10,544 bases of DNA from Oribacterium sp. UBA6992 (lineage in GTDB: Bacteria; Bacillota; Clostridia; Lachnospirales; Lachnospiraceae), in NCBI GenBank assembly GCA_002449915.1, contig DJXY01000086.1:1-10544 (forward strand), read 5' to 3'. Below the pieces are notes generated by a model, which saw only the letters and a list, made by a program, of their open reading frames with translations, was not told where the DNA came from and searched no databases. The position numbers and the translations under genes were made by a program. Below are positions 1 through 7,035 of this stretch, piece by piece (positions within the stretch are counted from its first letter, which is position 1; each line of letters opens with the position of its first letter).

Positions 1-850
1 CCACTCGGCGGCGCAAAATGCAGGTGTAGTATTCTGTACTTACAGAGTTTATCTCCTGGACGTACTGATCAATCATGGCATCGGAAACTTCGATCCCTTG
101 AGTTTGAGCAATGTACAGTATTAATAATGTTTCTTTTGCGAAACATTCACCATCTAATTTGAGATTCACCTTAATGTTATTAAGATCCTGTAAATCAGTA
201 AAATCATTATTATAATACACCTCCAGAACCGTTTGGATGCTCAGACCGGAACTTTTTGCTGAATTTGCCAATGACCAGAGAACTGCTTTATATCCATAGT
301 CTCTTGCCTCTTGAGAAAGCGTCAAACTGGTGTCATCTATTACCTTATCAAGAATCGTGTTCTGAACACGTGCATGATAGGAAATATCAAGTGACGCCTG
401 CAAATGCTCTTTTTTTTCCTGGCGGAACTCATCTACGGTTTCAGCTGTGCTATCAGCGTAGTTTCTGACCCAGTCGTCATTGATACTGCTTCCAGGTAAA
501 CCTGTATCTTGCGTGAATATGCTTTCAATTGTATTTTCTGCCTCCTCGTCGGTCACCACGCTATTTGGATCGGTCTTTATCGTCATGGTACTTAAATCCG
601 GCAAGTTCTCGATGCTGCCCATTTCTTCAAGCTTAGGTGGTAATGAAAAGGTAGCGTTAGCAAGTTCGGAAAGAAGTTCATTTTTTTCAGAAGTGAATTC
701 AGCTTCATCAGTCGCATTCTCTGTGGTTTCAACCGTACTTTCCGATGTAGATGTAGATACAGTGCCGTTTTTACTTCTATATGCTCCAAATGTAATAAGG
801 GCAATTGTCAGTACAAATCCGATCGTCAGGAAAGTGTAATAACGTTTCAT
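1..850 (-). CDS. Membrane-anchored protein with trigger-factor C-terminal-like domain (partial, 3' end off window)
   Basis: The gene starts at the ATG at 850-848, preceded on its own strand by GGGGAGG at good spacing, and stays open for 283 codons to the left edge, so its C-terminus is missing. It begins with MKR, a single hydrophobic segment (about residues 6-24) and a Ser/Thr/Glu-rich linker (about 28-55), which suggests an anchored protein facing outside. The body matches its neighbour at 901-2136 closely; shared blocks include FTSEKN, LPPKLE, DTGLPG, INDDWV, TAETVDEFRQ and QGIEVSDA. Those last blocks resemble the SurA-like C-terminal chaperone arm of trigger factor (a D-E/D-W-V stretch, then EFR, then an IEVSD helix start). 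No PPIase (FKBP) or ribosome-binding region is visible. Only 50 bases separate it from the upstream paralogue with no terminator between, so co-transcription is likely. That it is a gene is certain; the chaperone relationship is an inference from motif resemblance. Confidence 0.82.
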   Translation of the reverse strand, partial: MKRYYTFLTIGFVLTIALITFGAYRSKNGTVSTSTSESTVETTENATDEAEFTSEKNELLSELANATFSLPPKLEEMGSIENLPDLSTMTIKTDPNSVVTDEEAENTIESIFTQDTGLPGSSINDDWVRNYADSTAETVDEFRQEKKEHLQASLDISYHARVQNTILDKVIDDTSLTLSQEARDYGYKAVLWSLANSAKSSGLSIQTVLEVYYNNDFTDLQDLNNIKVNLKLDGECFAKETLLILYIAQTQGIEVSDAMIDQYVQEINSVSTEYYTCILRRRV

Positions 851-873
851 AAAATCCTCCCCACAAAACCATA

Positions 874-923
874 TTCTTCCGACCTCTCTATGACCGGCTT
901 CTAGTCGCCGCGTTCTTCCGACC
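874..923. repeat. Short direct repeat flanking the 3' end of the upstream paralogue
   Basis: The 11-mer TTCTTCCGACC occurs at 874-884, in the spacer, and again at 913-923, inside the last codons of the gene at 901-2136. One copy lies in coding sequence and one just after the stop. This would fit a remnant of the tandem duplication that made the two paralogues, or a small slippage duplication of the gene's end. Confidence 0.5.
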
Positions 924-2136
924 AGATATCATAGGCATCATCCATGGCATCCTCATAGCTGCTGTATTCATCCTCATCTACATCCGCCCATTCGTCGGCA
1001 AAATCATCCGGATCGTCATAATCATCTGTATAGTTATAATCTGACGCTTCGCCATAAGTTGACTGCTTATCATCGGTATCCTGCTGTGTTTCTGAAAAAT
1101 ATTCCGTACCCCTCCATGGATTGCCTTTCGCTGCGGCTTCCGTTTCCGGTTCTGTTGCTTCCGTATCCGATGTAACTTTAACCTGGCTTTCCATGTATTT
1201 CGCGGCGGCGTCATTTAAAACTGTAAAGTTAATAATATCCGGTCCATACGTATGGATTAATGTATCTCTTGTATTATATCCAACGACGCTTTTATATACC
1301 GGAGTGTTTAAGATGTTCTGCTCATGGGCATACTGTTGAATCAGGGCATCTGATACTTCTATACCTTGAGTACGCGCAATGTACTGGAGTATGAATGCTG
1401 TTTTGGCATTACGTTCACCTTCCGTTTTGAGATGTAACTTAAATTCGTGAAGGTCATGAAGATCAGTAAAGCCATTATACTGCTCCAGAGCTTCCTGGAT
1501 GCTTTGTCCGGAATTTTTTGCATCATTGGCAAATTGCCATAGAGCTGTTTCATATCCAAAGTCGTCCAATTTTTTAGAAAGCGAAAAATCGGTTTTGGAT
1601 AGGATCTTATCAAGAATCGAGCTTTGAATCTCTTTGTGATAGGTAATATCAATTCGCTCCTGCCAATCCTCTTTGGTCTTCTGGCGGAATTCATCTACTG
1701 TTTCAGCTGTGGTATCAGCATAGTTTTTGACCCAGTCGTCATTGATACGGCGTCCCGGTAAACCTGTATCTGTAGAGAATATGTGTTCGATGATAGCTTC
1801 TGCCATTTCGTCAGTTGCCACAGTATTGGGATCGGCTTCTATCGTAATGCTGCTTAGATCTGGAAAATTTTGCATACTGCCCATGTCCTCAAGCTTTGGC
1901 GGTAAGGGATAGACAGCATGATCAAGCTCGGAAAGCAGCGCATTTTTTTCGGAAGTGAAGGCATCTTCTTCCGTGCTTTTTATGGTTTCAGCTGGACTTT
2001 CAGATGCAGGAGCAAATGCAGATACAGCTCCAGCTCCAGGTACAGTGTTGCTTTTATTCTGATTATATACACTATGTGTAATGAGGGCAGCTGCCAGAAT
2101 AAATCCGACTGTCAGGAAAATAGTATCACGTTTCAT
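901..2136 (-). CDS. Membrane-anchored trigger-factor C-domain-like protein with acidic tail
   Basis: This is a 411-residue protein. I chose the ATG at 2136-2134 because GGAGG sits just before it; the in-frame GTG at 2148 overlaps that ribosome binding site, and the tandem paralogue starts with the same MKR. Order: hydrophobic signal-anchor at about residues 7-24; Ala/Ser/Pro linker to about 58; an ITIEADPNTVATDE segment (about 97-110) like the strand-helix that enters the PPIase domain in trigger factor; then, with the PPIase apparently absent, INDDWVKNYADTTAETVDEFR (131-151, shown here only as motif) and the helical arm through IEVSD (259-263) to about 318, which resembles the SurA-like chaperone arm. 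Residues about 345-411 form an acidic Asp/Glu/Tyr-rich tail. A role as an extracytoplasmic holdase or foldase is my inference. An unrelated helical surface protein remains possible. The gene is transcribed first in a two-gene unit with the partial paralogue. Confidence 0.88.
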   Translation of the reverse strand: MKRDTIFLTVGFILAAALITHSVYNQNKSNTVPGAGAVSAFAPASESPAETIKSTEEDAFTSEKNALLSELDHAVYPLPPKLEDMGSMQNFPDLSSITIEADPNTVATDEMAEAIIEHIFSTDTGLPGRRINDDWVKNYADTTAETVDEFRQKTKEDWQERIDITYHKEIQSSILDKILSKTDFSLSKKLDDFGYETALWQFANDAKNSGQSIQEALEQYNGFTDLHDLHEFKLHLKTEGERNAKTAFILQYIARTQGIEVSDALIQQYAHEQNILNTPVYKSVVGYNTRDTLIHTYGPDIINFTVLNDAAAKYMESQVKVTSDTEATEPETEAAAKGNPWRGTEYFSETQQDTDDKQSTYGEASDYNYTDDYDDPDDFADEWADVDEDEYSSYEDAMDDAYDIWSEERGD

Positions 2137-2199
2137 AAAATCCTCCACATATTGTCAGATGCGCTATCTTATATCTGCTTCCTATCTGCTTGCTAACTA

Positions 2200-2208
2200 A
2201 TTATAACA
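2200..2208 (-). promoter_or_regulatory. Extended -10 promoter for the leftward anchored-protein pair
   Basis: Read on the minus strand, this is TGT followed by a perfect TATAAT (2205-2200), i.e. an extended -10 (TGnTATAAT). No good -35 box is found 16-18 bases upstream, where the sequence is A-rich. The predicted start near 2193 gives a roughly 57-base leader before the ATG at 2136. That leader carries the direct repeat AAGCAGATA twice. Confidence 0.6.
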
Positions 2209-2415
2209 CAGCTTATGTTCATTTTTTTGTCGGTCGAAGTGGATCATAAACAAGCTATGTGAGTGCAGATAGATTCCCTTTGTGCGCAAATCCTATGGAA
2301 GGATGAAAAATGGAGAAAAATTATTTTTACTCCACAATCCACATAGGAAATCCACAGCCTGAATGTGGATAACTCAAGCTTTGTACTAAAAAAAAACAAA
2401 ATGACAACACTATTG

Positions 2416-2433
2416 ACAACGAAAAGTCGTTGT
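2416..2433. repeat. Inverted repeat ACAACGA-AAAG-TCGTTGT
   Basis: A perfect 7-bp inverted repeat with a 4-base AAAG loop. It overlaps the first bases of the one-mismatch DnaA box at 2433-2441 and lies upstream of the proposed dnaD promoter. It could be a regulator site or a transcript hairpin; it has no U-tract, so it is not a standard terminator. Confidence 0.5.
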
Positions 2434-2442
2434 TTTCCACAT

Positions 2443-2470
2443 TGCAAGCATATCCATATGCATATAAAAT
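2443..2470 (+). promoter_or_regulatory. Candidate promoter of the dnaD-dnaC operon
   Basis: TTGCAA (2443-2448), a 16-base spacer and TAAAAT (2465-2470) form a plausible sigma-A promoter, with an imperfect AT-rich dyad (TGCAT ... ATGCA, 2459-2480) over the -10. Strong DnaA boxes lie on both sides. An isolated TTGACA at 2485-2490 has no convincing -10 partner. The leader would be about 140 bases. Confidence 0.35.
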
Positions 2471-2617
2471 GTTTTATGCAGGACTTGACATTTGAGGTCT
2501 CCACTGTATCCACCGTGCTGTGGATAAATATGGTGGATAAAGTTGTGGAGCAGTTCGGTTGATGTGTCTATGCTTGTGTGCTAATATCATCTCGCTATTG
2601 AGTTTTGGGGGTGTAAT

Positions 2618-3376
2618 ATGGGCACAAATATTGACGACAGATTAGCTGTACATGCAACATGTATTTCCAATGATTTCCTGGATAAGTATATGGCAGATGC
2701 CAATGGGGATTATATCAAGGTCTATCTTTTTATTCAGAGACATCGTGGAGAGCAGTTTGAGGTGAGAGATGTCGCCGATGCCCTGAATCTGACAGACCAT
2801 GATATCGAGAGAGCTGTCCGTTACTGGGAGAAGCAGGGGATTTTTTCTGATGGCGCCGGACAGACAATCAATGCGGAAATCCGCCAGGAGAAAACCTGCC
2901 AGGCTGCTGAGGAGCATCTGGAGGAGGCGGAAGCCTCCGAGCAGAAGGTGCAGGAAGCAGCCATGACGGGTACGCTGGATGCGGTGAAGGATGACGAGGA
3001 GTTTGCAGGTATCCTTTTTGTGGCTAAGCATGTCCTGCCGGCACTGCCGACGGCGAGACAGGTAGAGACACTGGAGTATATGTACCGGGAGCTTGGTATG
3101 AGCGCCGAGCTGATTGAATTTATGCTGGAATACTGCGCCGGGCTGGAAAAAACCTCTGCAAGATATCTTGAAACCGTTGCAATAGACTGGCATGAGCAGG
3201 GGATCACGACTGTGAAGCAGGCTAAAAAGCTGATCCGGGATTTTGAGAGCAAAAAAGCAAGACCAAAAAAGACCTCCAAACCGAACCGCTTTCTTAACTT
3301 TGATGCCGTAGACGTGGACTATGACAGTATAGCAAAGCAAAAAGTATTGAACAGGATGCAGCATGGCACTGACTAA
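2618..3376 (+). CDS. dnaD: DnaD-domain replication initiation protein
   Basis: A 252-residue DnaD-family protein. In low-GC Gram-positives, DnaD and DnaB act between DnaA and the helicase loader to remodel the origin and recruit the replicative helicase. The N-terminal half (about residues 18-78) reads as a winged helix: FLDKYMADANGDYIKVYLFI, then FEVRDVADALNLTDHDIERA and YWEKQGIF. A charged Glu/Ala-rich linker follows (about 90-125). The C-terminal DnaD/DnaB_2 domain (about 128-210) ends with YLETVAIDW (183-191), a YxxxV/IxxxW signature of this domain. The tail RFLNFDAVDVDYDSI is usual in clostridial members. GGGGG lies 7-11 bases before the ATG. The stop overlaps the next gene by 14 bases, which suggests translational coupling with the loader. 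Family assignment is firm; whether it is the essential DnaD or a paralogue cannot be told here. Confidence 0.9.
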   Translation: MGTNIDDRLAVHATCISNDFLDKYMADANGDYIKVYLFIQRHRGEQFEVRDVADALNLTDHDIERAVRYWEKQGIFSDGAGQTINAEIRQEKTCQAAEEHLEEAEASEQKVQEAAMTGTLDAVKDDEEFAGILFVAKHVLPALPTARQVETLEYMYRELGMSAELIEFMLEYCAGLEKTSARYLETVAIDWHEQGITTVKQAKKLIRDFESKKARPKKTSKPNRFLNFDAVDVDYDSIAKQKVLNRMQHGTD

Positions 3377-4331
3377 CGCACAATATAATAAGATTCTACA
3401 GGTTTATAATGATAGACAACTGAAGGATTACCGTGATCAGCAAGCACGGATCCGGGATGCGTATCAGCGTATTCCGGAGCTTGAGCGTCTGGATGATGAA
3501 ATCAGCACAGAATCTGTCCTGGCGGCAGAAGCGCTTAGTCATGGAAACCGGGAGCCTCTTAAGAATCTGCGGGAGAAGATCCGCGGCATCAGTCTTCGGA
3601 AAAAGGAACTGTTAAAAGCCAACGGCTTACCGGAGGATTATCTGGAGCTTAGATATGAGTGCAGTGACTGCCGGGATACAGGATTCATGGATGGTAAAAA
3701 ATGCCACTGCTTCCGGGCAATGCAGATGAAGCTTTTGTATCAGCAGTCTAACGTAGATCAAATTGTCAAAGTACAGAATTTTGAACATTTTGATCTCTCG
3801 GTTTTTGATAATATAACACCGATGCCCTCAGCCGGAGGCAGAACCAATCGGGAGTATATGCGTGGGATCCGGGATGATCTTATAAACTGGGTTCGGGACT
3901 TTGATAAAAATCATGGTAGTATGATCCTGATGGGAAATCCCGGAACGGGAAAAACTTTCCTTGTAAACTGTATATCCAAAGCAATGATGGACTCCGGCTA
4001 CAGTGTGATATATTATACAAGCAGCGATTTTTTTGAGAGTCTATCGAGAACCATGGCAGGCGGTGACCAGGCAAGAGAAATCAATGATGCGATCCTTAAC
4101 TGCGATCTGCTGATCATTGATGATCTTGGCACAGAGCTTGGCAACAGCTTTACCACATCCAAGCTGTTTTATGTGATCAATCAGAGGATGGTCTTTAAAA
4201 AATCGGTGATCATATCTACAAACCTGACATTCCGCAGGATGAAGGATATCTATGGAGACAGGATTGTCTCTCGTATTATGGCGGATTATGAGATCCTGCC
4301 GCTTTATGGCAGAGACCAGAGGCTGGGATAG
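3363..4331 (+). CDS. dnaC: DnaC/DnaI-type replicative helicase loader ATPase
   Basis: A 322-residue AAA+ ATPase that most likely loads the replicative DnaB-type helicase at the origin. After a helical N-terminus (1-90) there is a four-cysteine zinc-binding site, CSDC at 100-103 and CHC at 114-116, as in DnaI-type loaders. The ATPase core has Walker A GNPGTGKT (191-198), Walker B LLIIDDLG (249-256), sensor-1 like IISTN (283-287) and an arginine in DRIVSRI (R300/R304) in the arginine-finger region. The length fits the family. The start lies inside the end of dnaD, 14 bases overlapping, with only a weak AGGA before it, so it probably depends on translation of dnaD. IstB-type transposition ATPases are the main look-alike; the N-terminal zinc site and the dnaD partner argue against that. 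Confidence 0.93.
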   Translation: MALTNAQYNKILQVYNDRQLKDYRDQQARIRDAYQRIPELERLDDEISTESVLAAEALSHGNREPLKNLREKIRGISLRKKELLKANGLPEDYLELRYECSDCRDTGFMDGKKCHCFRAMQMKLLYQQSNVDQIVKVQNFEHFDLSVFDNITPMPSAGGRTNREYMRGIRDDLINWVRDFDKNHGSMILMGNPGTGKTFLVNCISKAMMDSGYSVIYYTSSDFFESLSRTMAGGDQAREINDAILNCDLLIIDDLGTELGNSFTTSKLFYVINQRMVFKKSVIISTNLTFRRMKDIYGDRIVSRIMADYEILPLYGRDQRLG

Positions 4332-4351
4332 AGACTTGGATCATGGTGCTG

Positions 4352-4375
4352 AAGGCAGACTTTTATTTGCCTTTT
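4352..4375 (+). terminator. Weak terminator-like hairpin after dnaC
   Basis: AAGGCA (4352-4357) can pair with TGCCTT (4368-4373) around a 10-base loop, followed by only TT. The 6-bp stem and short T-run make it a poor terminator, so some read-through from dnaC into prs is likely. Confidence 0.25.
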
Positions 4376-4453
4376 AGTATATATTTCTATGCTGCATTGC
4401 AGATGCTTAGGTAACATTGGTAGGTTCGGACATTACGTCCACAGGAGGAAAAG

Positions 4454-5671
4454 ATGTCAGATTCCAGAACTTCGGAATTTATTGAGAGGATTCCGGTTGG
4501 CCCGCTTGCACTTGTACCACTTCAGTCGATTGAACCACTTGGTAAAAAGATTAATAACTATCTTGCAGAGTGGAGAGCAGAACGCGAGAGTGAGCATAAG
4601 CATACGATTGCATTTAATGGATACCAGAAGGAAAACTATATCATCCCAACCAAGATTTCCAGATTTGGAACGGGAGAGGCAAAGGGTACGATCCTGGAAA
4701 CTGTCAGAGGCATGGACCTCTACTTCATGGTGGATGTTATGAACTATTCCATGACATATTCCATTTTCGGACAGGTTAACCATATGTCGCCGGATGACCA
4801 TTATGCGGATTTAAAGAGACTGATTGCGGCAACCACAGGTAAAGCCAAAAGGATTAATGTGATCATGCCGTTTATGTACGAGTCACGTCAGCATAAGCGT
4901 TCAGGTCGGGAGTCGCTTGACTGCGCGATGATGCTGCAGGAGCTGCGTGCGATGGGTGTGGAAAACTTCATCACCTTTGATGCCCACGATCCGCGTGTGA
5001 TGAACGCAATCCCGAGAGATTCGTTTGACAACATTTCCTGCACATATCAGTTTATCAAGTCATTGCTTGCCAATGTCCCGGATCTGACCATTGATAAGGA
5101 TCATATGATGATTATCTCTCCGGATGAGGGCGGTATGGGCAGAGCAATCTATTATGCCAACGTGCTTGGTCTGGACATGGGTATGTTCTATAAGAGGAGA
5201 GACTATACACAGGTTGTGAACGGTCGTAATCCGATTGTAGCACATGAGTTCCTTGGTAATAATGTAGAGGGTAAGGATGTCATCATTATCGATGATATGA
5301 TTTCCTCCGGTGAATCTCTGATCGATACAGCTAAGGAGCTGAAGGACCGTAAGGCGAAACGGGTGTATGCCTGCACCACCTTCGGACTGTTTACCAACGG
5401 TCTAGAGAAGTTTGATGAGGCATATGCCAATGGAACACTGGCGGGAGTACTGACGACCAATCTGATTTATCAGACCCCGGAGCTTCTTAAGAGAGAATGG
5501 TATATCAATGTAGATATGTCCAAGTACATCGCGCTGATTATTGATAATCTCAACCATGATATGTCGATTTCCGAGATTCTGGATCCGGCGGCAAAGATCA
5601 CCAAAAAGGTTACAGAATATAAAGCGCGGAGAGCAGAAGAGAATCAGCAGATGGAACTGGATTTACACTGA
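4454..5671 (+). CDS. prs: Ribose-phosphate pyrophosphokinase (PRPP synthetase), long divergent form
   Basis: This cytosolic enzyme makes 5-phosphoribosyl 1-diphosphate from ribose 5-phosphate and ATP, feeding purine, pyrimidine, histidine, tryptophan and NAD synthesis. It has 405 residues, against about 315 in classical bacterial Prs; extra length lies at the N-terminus and the C-terminal tail. Recognisable parts: RINVIMPFMYESRQHKR (133-149), the counterpart of the flexible catalytic loop with RQxxK; FDAHDPR (175-181), with the metal/ATP-side His as in the DLHA motif; and the PRPP-binding loop VIIIDDMISSGES (276-288). GLFTNG (311-316) fits the end of the fold. AGGAGG sits 7-12 bases before the ATG, which makes this start clear. 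It is a single-gene unit or read through from dnaC, closed by the terminator at 5765-5805. Function is well supported; allosteric class is unknown. Confidence 0.93.
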   Translation: MSDSRTSEFIERIPVGPLALVPLQSIEPLGKKINNYLAEWRAERESEHKHTIAFNGYQKENYIIPTKISRFGTGEAKGTILETVRGMDLYFMVDVMNYSMTYSIFGQVNHMSPDDHYADLKRLIAATTGKAKRINVIMPFMYESRQHKRSGRESLDCAMMLQELRAMGVENFITFDAHDPRVMNAIPRDSFDNISCTYQFIKSLLANVPDLTIDKDHMMIISPDEGGMGRAIYYANVLGLDMGMFYKRRDYTQVVNGRNPIVAHEFLGNNVEGKDVIIIDDMISSGESLIDTAKELKDRKAKRVYACTTFGLFTNGLEKFDEAYANGTLAGVLTTNLIYQTPELLKREWYINVDMSKYIALIIDNLNHDMSISEILDPAAKITKKVTEYKARRAEENQQMELDLH

Positions 5672-5693
5672 CCTCTGAAGCATTCACCGCACA

Positions 5694-5738
5694 ATATGCA
5701 TAAGAAAAATATGCATAAGAAAAATATGCATAAGAAAT
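5694..5738 (+). repeat. Tandem repeat, three 15-base copies
   Basis: ATATGCATAAGAAAA is repeated at 5694-5708 and 5709-5723 exactly, and at 5724-5738 with one change at the last base. A decayed AAGAATAGGAAATAAG follows. It lies in the prs 3' untranslated region before the terminator and probably arose by replication slippage. No function is visible. Confidence 0.85.
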
Positions 5739-5764
5739 AAGAATAGGAAATAAGAGTAAACAAG

Positions 5765-5805
5765 AGCAGACGTTCCGTTACAAGCTTGCGGACTGTCTGC
5801 TTTTT
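5765..5805 (+). terminator. Rho-independent terminator after prs
   Basis: AGCAGAC (5765-5771) pairs with GTCTGCT (5795-5801), with an inner TCCG/CGGA pairing (5774-5777 with 5789-5792), and TTTTT follows (5801-5805). It lies 94 bases past the prs stop. Confidence 0.8.
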
Positions 5806-5838
5806 CTGTACAATAAGGGAAAATGACAGGAGGTGTCT

Positions 5839-6909
5839 ATGGAGCAGGATGCATTTTCCAGGCGGGTTTTTATCATGAGCTTCTTACTGTCTCTACTTGT
5901 CATCCTGATCCATGCGGTAAATCTGGCAGATAGTAATGTTATACTGGAAACTACGGTAAGGGAGGCAATCCAGCTTTCCGGACGTGCGGATCCGGGCATG
6001 TGGATAGAAAATCTCTTTTCCAATAAGCTCGGACAAATGGCGGTTCCCGGCTTTTTTATGATCAGCGGCTATCTGTTTTTCCGGACGCTCCATAATTTCC
6101 GGGAGATCGGGGATAAATGGAGACGACGCTTCTGGTCTCTGCTGGTGCCGTTTGGCGCATGGAATGTCATTTTATATTGCATGTACGGGGTCATGGGGAA
6201 GGCAGCATTGACACTGCAAAACCTGTCCTCGGCAGCCGTGCATTATACCTATAATCCGACATTCTGGTATTTGTACCAGCTGATTCTGCTTACGGTGCTG
6301 GCACCGGTGTTTTATCTTCTGCTCCGGAGGCTGCCGACAGCAGTTTTTGTTATGCTTGGGGTTCTTATTTTGATCTATACCATGTGGGATCTTCCGGAGA
6401 TTAACGAGGATGCGATCTTCTATTATTTCATAGGAGCCTTTGGGGCGAGATTCTGCCGGGATATCGTGGAGTGCAATTCTTCGGGGCGGAAAGCCTGTAC
6501 CGGCAACGTTGCTATTATCGCCACAATGGCGCTTACGATAGGAGTCTGCATGTGGCTTGGGGTGCAGGGAACCATTACAGGCAATATAGGACTCTGGGCT
6601 TTGTCACGAGTGCTCGAGAGGAGCGCCATGGTGCTTCTTTTATGGTTCCTGCTATGTATGTTCCATCTGCCTCAGGTCAGGGACTTTATGAAAAACGGAT
6701 TTTTTCTATATGGAGTGCATTATCCCTTGATTAAAATGGTAAATTTGATATTGTCCTTATGCAGGATTGACCTTACGGAACATGCCGTGCTTGCGCTTAT
6801 GGTATATTTTGCAATACCGGTGCTTTCTGTAGCTGTGACATGCTTCCTTAAAAAAATACTTGGCAGATATCTGCCGATGGTGTGGAGGATTTTGTCCGGA
6901 GGCAGATAA
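5839..6909 (+). CDS. Membrane acyltransferase, acyltransferase-3 family
   Basis: A 356-residue integral membrane protein of about ten hydrophobic segments. The start is the ATG at 5839 with AGGAGG (5828-5833) five bases before it; an in-frame GTG at 5833 overlaps that site and is unlikely. Family features are the His in the first membrane helix, LVILIHAVNL (H25), then VPGFFMISGYLFF (69-81), the basic loop RRRFWSLLVPF (95-105), FWYLYQLILL (142-151) and a late YGVHYPL (291-297). Such proteins O-acylate (often O-acetylate) surface sugars, peptidoglycan, lipids or secreted molecules using a cytoplasmic acyl donor. The substrate cannot be told; no polysaccharide gene cluster surrounds it. It follows a terminator and has its own ribosome binding site, so it begins a new unit; no clear terminator is seen between it and the next gene. 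Confidence 0.88.
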   Translation: MEQDAFSRRVFIMSFLLSLLVILIHAVNLADSNVILETTVREAIQLSGRADPGMWIENLFSNKLGQMAVPGFFMISGYLFFRTLHNFREIGDKWRRRFWSLLVPFGAWNVILYCMYGVMGKAALTLQNLSSAAVHYTYNPTFWYLYQLILLTVLAPVFYLLLRRLPTAVFVMLGVLILIYTMWDLPEINEDAIFYYFIGAFGARFCRDIVECNSSGRKACTGNVAIIATMALTIGVCMWLGVQGTITGNIGLWALSRVLERSAMVLLLWFLLCMFHLPQVRDFMKNGFFLYGVHYPLIKMVNLILSLCRIDLTEHAVLALMVYFAIPVLSVAVTCFLKKILGRYLPMVWRILSGGR

Positions 6910-6951
6910 GCCTACCGGTTTCACACCTGCGAAGGTATTACGCGCGATGAT

Positions 6952-6978
6952 ATTCAAAATAGATACATTCAAAATAGA
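6952..6978 (+). repeat. Direct repeat, two 12-base copies with 15-base period
   Basis: ATTCAAAATAGA occurs at 6952-6963 and 6967-6978, separated by TAC. A degenerate third copy (ATGTTTAATAGA) follows at 6980-6991. It lies between the acyltransferase and the methyltransferase genes. Like the repeat after prs it has a 15-base period but a different sequence. Function unknown. Confidence 0.75.
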
Positions 6979-7035
6979 AATGTTTAATAGAGGCATTAAA
7001 AATCAATTACGTAGAGAAAGAGAGCCGGTATAATT

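Larger units (their letters stand above)
2331..2552. other. DnaA-box cluster in the divergent intergenic region
   Basis: Nonamers matching the DnaA box TTATCCACA crowd this stretch. Perfect copies lie at 2364-2372 and 2519-2527 (both minus strand, TGTGGATAA on plus). One-mismatch copies are TTTTCCACA at 2433-2441 (plus) and TTATCCACC at 2532-2540 (minus). Two-mismatch copies are at 2335-2343, 2348-2356, 2506-2514 and 2544-2552. The last two strong boxes are 13 bases apart centre to centre. The cluster lies between the leftward promoter and the dnaD start. DnaA binding is inferred from motif density; the role could be promoter control, DnaA titration or origin-like function. Confidence 0.65.

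Noticed and set aside
2137..2617. Chromosomal origin oriC
   Set aside because: The DnaA boxes are suggestive, but there is no dnaA, dnaN or rpmH alongside and I cannot compute GC skew or see clear DnaA-trio repeats, so I call only a DnaA-box cluster.
2642..3364. 240-codon open frame on the minus strand opposite dnaD
   Set aside because: It lies wholly antiparallel to a clear DnaD-family gene, has Cys/Leu/His-rich low-quality composition and matches no domain I know.
4389..4742. 117-codon frame overlapping the start of prs
   Set aside because: It is out of frame with prs, has no ribosome binding site, and is rich in Arg/His/Leu as expected of a shadow.
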